Positions 55,101-64,000 of a DNA stretch of 64,000 bases are shown piece after piece. This DNA comes from Megalopta genalis. Lineage: Eukaryota; Arthropoda; Insecta; Hymenoptera; Halictidae. A program made the translations under genes and the position numbers. The notes below the pieces were generated by a model that was given only the letters and a program-made list of their open reading frames with translations, had not been told where the DNA came from and did not search any database. Position 1 is the stretch's first letter; every line of letters starts with the position of its first letter. The stretch is taken from positions 3,510,814 to 3,574,813 of the forward strand of contig NC_135018.1 in NCBI RefSeq assembly GCF_051020955.1. Reading direction: 5' to 3'.

Positions 55101-58019
55101 CGAACCTGCGCATATCTGCCCGAATCTGCCCCTATCTGCCCGAATATGCCCGAACCTGCGCATATCTGCCCGAATCTGCCCCTATCTGCCCGAATATGCC
55201 GAACCTGCGCATATCTGCCCGAACCTGCGCATATCTGCCCGAATCTGCCCCTATCTGCCCGAATATGCCCGAACCTGCGCATATCTGCCCGAACCTGCGC
55301 ATATCTGCCCGAATCTGCCCCTATCTGCCCGAATATGCCCGAACCTGCCCGACCTGCCCGACCTGCCCGAATCTGCCCGAATCTGCCCGACCTGCCCGAA
55401 TCTGCCCGAATATGCCCGAACCTGTCCATATCTGCCCCTATCTGCCCGAATCTGCCCGAACCTGCGCATATCTGCCCGAATCTGCCCCTATCTGCCCGAA
55501 TATGCCCGAACCTGCCCGAACCTGCCCGACCTGCCCGAATCTGCCCGAACCTGCGCATATCTGCCCGAATCTGCCCCTATCTGCCCGAATATGCCCGAAC
55601 CTGCGCATATCTGCCCGAACCTGCGCATATCTGCCCGAATCTGCCCCTATCTGCCCGAACCTGCGCATATCTGCCCGAATCTGCCCCTATCTGCCCGAAT
55701 ATGCCCGAACCTGCGCATATCTGCCCGAACCTGCGCATATCTGCCCGAATCTGCCCCTATCTGCCCGAATATGCCCGAACCTGCGCATATCTGCCCGAAT
55801 CTGCCCCTATCTGTCCGAATATGCCCGAACCTGCCCGAACCTGCCCGACCTGCCCGACCTGCCCGACCTGCCCGAATCTGCCCGAACCTGCGCATATCTC
55901 CCCGAACCTGTCCATATCTGCCCCTATCTGCCCGAATCTGCCCGAACCTGCGCATATCTCCCCGAACCTGTCCATATCTGCCCCTATCTGCCCGAATCTG
56001 CCCGAACCTGCGCATATCTGCCCGAATCTGCCCCTATCTGCCCGAATATGCCCGAACCTGCGCATATCTGCCCGAATCTGCCCCTATCTGCCCGAATATG
56101 CCCGAACCTGCGCATATCTGCCCGAACCTGCGCATATCTGCCCGAATCTGCCCCTATCTGCCCGAATATGCCCGAACCTGCCCGACCTGCCCGAATCTGC
56201 CCGAATCTGCCCGACCTGCCCGACCTGCCCGAATATGCCCGAACCTGTCCATATCTGCCCCTATCTGCCCGAATCTGCCCGAACCTGCGCATATCTGCCC
56301 GAATCTGCCCCTATCTGCCCGAATATGCCCGAACCTGCGCATATCTGCCCGAACCTGTCCATATCTGCCCCTATCTGCCCGAATCTGCCCGAACCTGCGC
56401 ATATCTGCCCGAATCTGCCCCTATCTGCCCGAATATGCCCGAACCTGCCCGAATCTGCCCGACCAGCCCGACTTGCCCGAATCTGCCCCTATCTGCCCGA
56501 ATATGCCCGAACCTGCCCGACCTGCCCGACCTGCCCGAATCTGCCCGAATCTGCCCGACCTGCCCGAATCTGCCCGAATATGCCCGAACCTGTCCATATC
56601 TGCCCCTATCTGCCCGAATATGCCCGAACCTGCCCGACCTGCCCGACCTGCCCGAATCTGCCCGAACCTGCGCATATCTGCCCGAATCTGCCCCTATCTG
56701 CCCGAATATGCCCGAACCTGTCCATATCTGCCCCTATCTGCCCCGAATCTGCCCGAACCTGCGCATATCTGCCCGAATCTGCCCCTATCTGCCCGAATAT
56801 GCCCGAACCTGCGCATATCTGCCCGAACCTGCGCATATCTGCCCGAACCTGTCCATATCTGCCCCTATCTGCCCGAATCTGCCCGAACCTGCGCATATCT
56901 GCCCGAATCTGCCCCTATCTACCCGAATATGCCCGAACCTGCGCATATCTGCCCGAACCTGTCCATATCTGCCCCTATCTGCCCGAATATGCCCCGAACC
57001 TGCCGACCTGCCCGACCTGCCCGAATTTTCCCGAATCTGCCCGACTGCCCGAATCTGCCCGAATATGCCCGAACCTGTCCATATCTGCCCCTATCTGCCC
57101 GAATCTGCCCGAACCTGCGCATATCTGCCCGAATCTGCCCCTATCTGCCCGAATATGCCCGAACCTGCCCGACCTACCCGACCTGCCCGAATCTGCCCGA
57201 ACCTGCGCATATCTGCCCGAATCTGCCCCTATCTGCCCGAATATGCCCGAACCTGCGCATATCTGCCCGATTCTGCCCCTATCTGCCCGAATATGCCCGA
57301 ACCTGCGCATATCTGCCCGAATCTGCCGACCTGCCCGACCTGCCCGAATCTACCCGAATCTGCCCGACCTGCCCGAATCTGCCCGACCTGCCCGAATCTG
57401 CCCGAATCTGCCCGACCTGCCCGAATCTGCCCGAACCTGCCCGAACTGTCCATATCTGCCCCTATCTGCCCGAATCTGCCAGAACCTGCGCATATCTGCC
57501 CGAATCTGCCCCTATCTGCCCGAATATGCCCGAACCTGCGCATATCTGCCCGAACCTGCGCATATCTGCCCGAATCTGCCCGAACCTGCGCATATCTGCC
57601 CGAATCTGCCCCTATCTGCCCGAATCTGCCCGAACCTGCGCATATCTGCCCGAATATGCCCGAACCTGCGCATATCTGCCCGAACCTGCGCATATCTGCC
57701 CGAATCTGCCCCTATCTGCCCGAATATGCCCGACCCTGCCCGAACCTGCCCGACCTGCCCGACCTGCCCGAATCTGCCCGAACCTGCCCGACCTGCCCGA
57801 CCTGCCCGAATCTGCCCGAATCTGCCCGACCTGCCCGAACCTGTCCATATCTACCCCTATCTGCCCGAAACTGCCCGAACCTGCGCATATCTGCCCGAAT
57901 CTGCCCCTATCTGCCCGAATATGCCCGAACCTGCGCATATCTGCCCGAATCTGCCCCTATCTGCCCGAATATACCCGAACCTGCGCATATCTGCCCGAAC
58001 CTGCGCATATCTGCCCGAA

Positions 58020-61000
58020 TTTGACCCTATCTACCCGAATATGCCCGAACCTGCCCGAAACCTGCCCGACCTGCCCGACCTGCCCGAATCTGCCCGAACC
58101 TGCGCATATCTGCCCGAATCTGCCCGAATCTGCCCCTATCTGCCCGAATAAGCCCGACCTGCCCGACCTGCCCGAATCTGCCCGAACCTGCGCATATCTG
58201 CCCGAACCTGTCCATATCTGTCCCTATCTGCCCGAATCTGCCCGAACCTGCGCATATCTCCCCGAACCTGTCCATATCTGCCCCTATCTGCCCGAATCTT
58301 GCCCCTATCTGCCCGAATATGCCCGAACCTGCCCGAACCTGCGCATATCTGCCCGAATCTGCCCCTATCTGCCCGAATATGCCCGAACCTGCGCATATCT
58401 GCCCGAACCTGTCCATATCTGCCCCTATCTGCCCGAATCTGCCCGAACCTGCGCATATCTGCCCGAATCTGCCCCTATCTGCCCGAATATGCCCGAACCT
58501 GTGCATATCTGCCCGAATCTGCCCCTATCTGCCCGAATATGCCCGAACCTGCGCATATCTGCCCGAACCTGCGCATATCTGCCGAATCTGCCCCTATCTG
58601 CCCGAATATGCCCAAACCTGCCCGACCTGCCCGACCTGCCCGAATCTGCCCGAATCTGCCCGACCTGCCCGAATCTGCCCGAATATGCCCGAACCTGTCC
58701 ATATCTGCCCCTATCTGCCCGAATCTGCCCGAACCTACGCATATCTGCCAGAATCTGCCCCTATCTGCCCGAATATGCCCGAACCTGCCCGACCTGCCCG
58801 ACCTGCCCCGAATCTGCTTGAACCTGCGCATATCTGCCCGAATCTGCCCCTATCTGCCCGAATATGCCCGAACCTGTCCATATCTGCCCCTATCTGCCCG
58901 AATCTGCCCGAACCTGCGCATATCTGCCCGAATCTGTCCCTATCTGCCCGAATATGCCCGAACCTGCACATATCTGCCCGAACCTGCGCATATCTGCCCG
59001 AATATGCCCGAACCTGCGCATATCTGCCCGAACCTGCGCATATCTGCCCGAACCTGCGCATATCTGCCCGAATCTGCCCCTATCTGCCCGAATATGCCCG
59101 AACCTGCCCGAACCTGCCCGGACCTGCCCGACCTGCCCGAATCTGCCCGAATATGCCCGAACCTGCGCATACCTGCCCGAACCTGTCCATATCTGCCCCT
59201 ATCTGCCCGAATCTGCCCGAACCTGCGCATATCTGCCCGAATCTGCCCTATCTGCCCGAATATGCCCGAACCTGCGCATATCTGCCCGAACCTGCGCATA
59301 TCTGCCCGAATCTGCCCCTATCTGCCCGAATATGCCCGAACCTGCCCGACCTGCCCGACCTGCCCGAATCTGCCCGAATCTGCCCGAACCTGTCCATATC
59401 TGCCCCTATCTGCCCGAATCTGCCCGAACCTGCGCATATCTGCCCGAACCTGCGCATATCTGCCCGAATCTGCCCCTATCTGCCCGAATATGCCCGAACC
59501 TGCCCGAACCTGCCCGACCTGCCCGACCTGCCCGAATCTGCCCGAATATGTCCGAACCTGCGCATATCTGCCCGAACCTGTCCATATCTGCCCCTATCTG
59601 CCCGAATCTGCCCGAACCTGCGCATATCTGCCCGAATCTGCCCCTATCTGCCCGAATATGCCCGAACCTGCGCATATCTGCCCGAACCTGCGCATATCTG
59701 CCCGAATCTGCCCCTATCTGCCCGAATATGCCCGAACCTGCGCATATCTGCCCGAACCTGCGCATATCTGCCCGAATCTGCCCCTATCTGCCCGAATATG
59801 CCCGAACCTGCCCGACCTGCCCGACCTGCCCGAATCTGCCCGAATCTGCCCGAACCTGTCCATATCTGCCCCTATCTGCCCGAATCTGCCCGAATCTGCG
59901 CATATCTGCCCGAATCTGCCCGAATCTGCCCGAATATGCCCGAACCTGCCCGAACCTGCCCGAACCTGCCCGACCTGCCCGACCTGCCCGAATCTGCCCG
60001 AACCTGCGCATATCTCCCCGAACCTGTCCATATCTGCCCCTATCTGCCCGAATCTGCCCGAACCTGCGCATATCTGCCCGAATCTGCCCCTATCTGCCCG
60101 AATCTGCCCGAACCTGCGCATATCTGCCCGAATATGCCCGAACCTGCGCATATCTGCCCGAACCTGCGCCGTATCTGCCCGAATCTGCCCCTATCTGCCC
60201 GAATATGCCCGACCCTGCCCCGACCTGCCCGACCTGCCCGACCTGCCCGAATCTGCCCGAATCTGCCCGACCTGCCCGAACCTGTCCATATCTACCCCTA
60301 TCTGCCCGAAACTGCCCGAACCTGCGCATATCTGCCCGAATCTGCCCCTATCTGCCCGAATATGCCCGAACCTGCGCATATCTGCCCGAATCTGCCCCTA
60401 TCTGCCCGAATATACCCGAACCTGCGCATATCTGCCCGAACCTGCGCATATCTGCCCGAATTTGACCCTATCTACCCGAATATGCCCGAACCTGCCCGAA
60501 CCTGCCCGACCTGCCCCGACCTGCCCGAATCTGCCCGAACCTGCGCATATCTGCCCGAATCTGCCGAATCTGCCCCCTATCTGCCCGAATATGCCCGAAC
60601 CTGCCCGACCTGCCCGACCTGCCCGAATCTGCCCGAACCTGTCCATATCTGCCCCTATCTGCCCGAATCTGCCCCTATCTGCCCGAATATGCCCGAACCC
60701 TGCCCGAACCTGCCCGACCTGCCGACCTGCCCGAATCTGCCCGAACCTGCGCATATCTCCCCGAACCTGTCCATACCTGCCCCTATCTGCCCGAATCTGC
60801 CCGAACCTGCGCATATCTGCCCGAATCTGCCCCTATCTGCCCGAATATGCCCGAACCTGCGCATATCTGCCCGAACCTGTCCATATCTGCCCCTATCTGC
60901 CCGAATCTGCCCGAACCTGCGCATATCTGCCCGAATCTGCCCCTATCTGCCCGAATATGCCCGAACCTGTGCATATCTGCCCGAATCTGCCCCTATCTGC

Positions 61001-64000
61001 CCGAATATGCCCGAACCTGCGCATATCTGCCCGAACCTGCGCATATCTGCCCCGAATCTGCCCCTATCTGCCCGAATATGCCCAAACCTGCCCGACCTGC
61101 CCGACCTGCCCGAATCTGCCCGAATCTGCCCGACCTGCCCGAATCTGCCCGAATATGCCCGAACCTGTCCATATCTGCCCCTATCTGCCCGAATCTGCCC
61201 GAACCTACGCATATCTGCCAGAATCTGCCCCTATCTGCCGAATATGCCCGAACCTGCCCGACCTGCCCGACCTGCCCGAATCTGCTTGAACCTGCGCATA
61301 TCTGCCCGAATCTGCCCCTATCTGCCCGAATATGCCCGAACCTGTCCATATCTGCCCCTATCTGCCCGAATCTGCCCGAACCTGCGCATATCTGCCCGAA
61401 TCTGTCCCTATCTGCCCGAATATGCCCGAACCTGCACATATCTGCCCGAACCTGCGCATATCTGCCCGAATATGCCCGAACCTGCGCATATCTGCCCGAA
61501 CCTGCGCATATCTGCCCGAACCTGCGCATATCTGCCCGAACCTGCGCATATCTGCCCGAATCTGCCCGAACCTGCGCATATCTGCCCGAATCTGCCCCCT
61601 ATCTGCCCGAATCTGCCCGAACCTGCGCATATCTGCCCGAATATGCCCGAACCTGCGCATATCTGCCCGAATATGCCCGAACCTGCGCATATCTGCCCGA
61701 ACCTGCGCGTATCTGCCCGAATCTGCCCCTATCTGCCCGAATATGCCCGACCCTGCCCGAACCTGCCCGACCTGCCCGACCTGCCCGAATCTGCCCGAAC
61801 CTGCCCGACCTGCCCGACCTGCCCGAATCTGCCCGAATCTGCCCGACCTGCCCGAACCTGTCCATATCTACCCCTATCTGCCCGAAACTGCCCGAACCTG
61901 CGCATATCTGCCCGAATCTGCCCCTATCTGCCCGAATATGCCCGAACCTGCGCATATCTGCCCGAATCTGCCCCTATCTGCCCGAATATACCCGAACCTG
62001 CGCATATCTGCCCGAACCTGCGCATATCTGCCCGAATTTGACCCTATCTACCCGAATATGCCCGAACCTGCCCGAACCTGCCCGACCTGCCCGACCTGCC
62101 CGAATCTGCCCGAACCTGCGCAAATCTGCCCGAATCTGCCCGAATCTGCCCCTATCTGCCCGAATATGCCCGAACCTGCCCGAACCTGCCCCGACCTGCC
62201 CGACCTGCCCGAATCTGCCCGAACCTGCGCATATCTGCCCGAACCTGTCCATATCTGCCCCTATCTGCCCGAATCTGCCCCTATCTGCCCGAATATGCCC
62301 GAACCTGCCCGAACCTGCCGACCTGCCCGACCTGCCCGAATCTGCCCGAACCTGCGCATATCTCCCCGAACCTGTCCATACCTGCCCCTATCTGCCCGAA
62401 TCTGCCGAACCTGCGCATATCTGCCCGAATCTGCCCCTATCTGCCCGAATATGCCCGAACCTGCGCATATCTGCCCGAACCTGTCCATATCTGCCCCTAT
62501 CTGCCCGAATCTGCCCGAACCTGCGCATATCTGCCCGAATCTGCCCCTATCTGCCCGAATATGCCCCGAACCTGTGCATATCTGCCCGAATCTGCCCCTA
62601 TCTGCCCGAATATGCCCGAACCTGCGCATATCTGCCCGAACCTGCGCATATCTGCCCGAATCTGCCCCTATCTGCCCGAATATGCCCAAACCTGCCCGAC
62701 CTGCCCGACCTGCCCGAATCTGCCCGAATCTGCCCGACCTGCCGCCGAATCTGCCCGAATATGCCCGAACCTGTCCATATCTGCCCCTATCTGCCCGAAT
62801 CTGCCCGAACCTACGCATATCTGCCAGAATCTGCCCCTATCTGCCCGAATATGCCCGAACCTGCCCGACCTGCCCGACCTGCCCGAATCTGCTTGAACCT
62901 GCGCATATCTGCCCGAATCTGCCCCTATCTGCCCGAATATGCCCGAACCTGTCCATATCTGCCCCTATCTGCCCGAATCTGCCCGAACCTGCGCATATCT
63001 GCCCGAATCTGTCCCTATCTGCCCGAATATGCCCGAACCTGCACATATCTGCCCGAACCTGCGCATATCTGCCCGAATATGCCCGAACCTGCGCATATCT
63101 GCCCGAACCTGCGCATATCTGCCCGAACCTGCGCATATCTGCCCGAATCTGCCCCTATCTGCCCCGAATATGCCCGAACCTGCCCGAACCTGCCCGACCT
63201 GCCCGACCTGCCCGAATCTGCCCGAATATGCCCGAACCTGCGCATACCTGCCCGAACCTGTCCATATCTGCCCCTATCTGCCCGAATCTGCCCGAACCTG
63301 CGCATATCTGCCCGAATCTGCCCCTATCTGCCCGAATATGCCCGAACCTGCGCATATCTGCCCGAACCTGCGCATATCTGCCCGAATCTGCCCCTATCTG
63401 CCCGAATATGCCCGAACCTGCCCGACCTGCCCGACCTGCCCGAATCTGCCCGAATCTGCCGAACCTGTCCATATCTGCCCCTATCTGCCCGAATCTGCCC
63501 GAACCTGCGCATATCTGCCCGAACCTGCGCATATCTGCCCGAATCTGCCCCTATCTGCCCGAATATGCCCGAACCTGCCCGAACCTGCCCGACCTGCCCG
63601 ACCTGCCCGAATCTTTCCGAATATGTCCGAACCTGCGCATATCTGCCCGAACCTGTCCATATCTGCCCCTATCTGCCCGAATCTGCCCGAACCTGCGCAT
63701 ATCTGCCCGAATCTGCCCCTATCTGCCCGAATATGCCCGAACCTGCGCATATCTGCCCGAACCTGCGCATATCTGCCCGAATCTGCCCCTATCTGCCCGA
63801 ATATGCCCGAACCTGCGCATATCTGCCCGAACCTGCGCATATCTGCCCGAATCTGCCCCTATCTGCCCGAATATGCCCGAACCTGCCCGACCTGCCCGAC
63901 CTGCCCGAATCTGACCGAATCTGCCCGAACCTGTCCATATCTGCCCCTATCTGCCCGAATCTGCGCATATCTGCCCGAATCTGCCCGAATCTGCCCGAAT
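58020..64000. repeat. kilobase-scale duplicated blocks in the satellite
   Basis: A rare variant, TTTGACCCTATCTACCCG, occurs near 58020, 60461 and 62037. A second rare variant, CCTACGCATATCTGCCAGAA, follows each at 58734, 61204 and 62810 (714, 743 and 773 bp later). The repeated order of both markers shows three related blocks, with starts about 2.4 and 1.6 kb apart. Confidence 0.85.

Larger units (their letters stand above)
39626..64000. repeat. 24.4-kb decameric satellite array (CTGCCCGAAT family)
   Basis: The whole stretch is built from 10-bp units: CTGCCCGAAT, CTGCCCCTAT, ATGCCCGAAC, CTGCGCATAT, CTGCCCGAAC, CTGTCCATAT, plus a 9-bp CTGCCCGAC. They combine in recurring orders. A common one is CTGCCCGAAT, CTGCCCCTAT, CTGCCCGAAT, ATGCCCGAAC, CTGCGCATAT. 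Runs of CTGCCCGAC units separate these blocks. Single-base indels, mainly in C runs, are scattered. The array is about 60% GC against strongly AT-rich flanks and reaches the window end with no unique sequence inside. Long open frames in all plus frames (for example 50835-58151) arise because the units lack stop codons, so I do not call them genes. Confidence 0.98.

Noticed and set aside
50835..58151. A 2438-codon plus-strand frame, and similar frames (41113-47358, 45551-52141, 43623-49325), that look like giant Cys/Pro-rich repeat proteins
   Set aside because: They lie wholly in the decamer satellite, overlap one another in all frames, shift frame at random indels and have no start or splice context. 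Stop-free units explain them.
39626..64000. CRISPR-like or tandem-gene interpretation of the array
   Set aside because: There are no unique spacers. The units are contiguous 10-mers and the organism is a eukaryote.

Overview
This window looks like an insect nuclear genome, most likely hymenopteran. It has AT-rich, microsatellite-laden DNA with no obvious CpG depletion, long introns, many short non-autonomous DNA transposons and an insect-type ion-channel gene. The hymenopteran assignment is inference from composition; no marker gene proves it.

Only one gene is recognisable. It lies on the minus strand between position 28256 and the left edge: eleven exons of an SLO2/KCNT (Slack/Slick-type) potassium channel. 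The exons join in consistent codon phase. They run from the pore loop (TVGYGD filter) and S6 at 28.1-28.3 kb, through RCK1 (21.6-16.8 kb), a low-complexity Thr/Asn linker with a symmetric 162-bp exon that may be a cassette (13.5 kb), and a Ser/acidic linker (12.5 kb), into RCK2 (1.3 kb to base 1), where the gene leaves the window. The visible part encodes about 769 residues. Exons for S1-S5 and the N terminus were not found up to the assembly gap, so they should lie beyond the right end, or the scaffold join at the gap is wrong.

The introns and the 28.3-39.5 kb flank are filled with repeats. These include AT-rich microsatellites and minisatellites, several TTAA-flanked (piggyBac-like) MITE families, two hAT-like MITEs, a large fold-back family, a dispersed palindromic MITE present in about ten copies, a probable solo LTR nested inside other elements, a Tc1-like transposase C-terminal scrap and mariner-like end sequences. 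In at least three places an AT-rich block sits inside a MITE and is bounded by a 10-14 bp direct repeat of MITE sequence.

A run of 100 Ns (39526-39625) is followed by about 24.4 kb of pure satellite to the end of the window. It is built from variants of a decamer (CTGCCCGAAT and relatives). It begins with a simple two-variant zone, becomes a more complex higher-order mixture after about 40.2 kb, and shows kilobase-scale internal duplications in its last 6 kb. The plus strand is nearly free of stop codons in all three frames, which creates giant but almost certainly spurious reading frames of up to about 2400 codons. The complementary strand carries a G-run every 10 bp. If the scaffold is right, this array lies in an upstream intron of the channel gene and would be transcribed as G-rich RNA. 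This array, and the AT-block insertions inside MITEs, are the most unusual content of the window.
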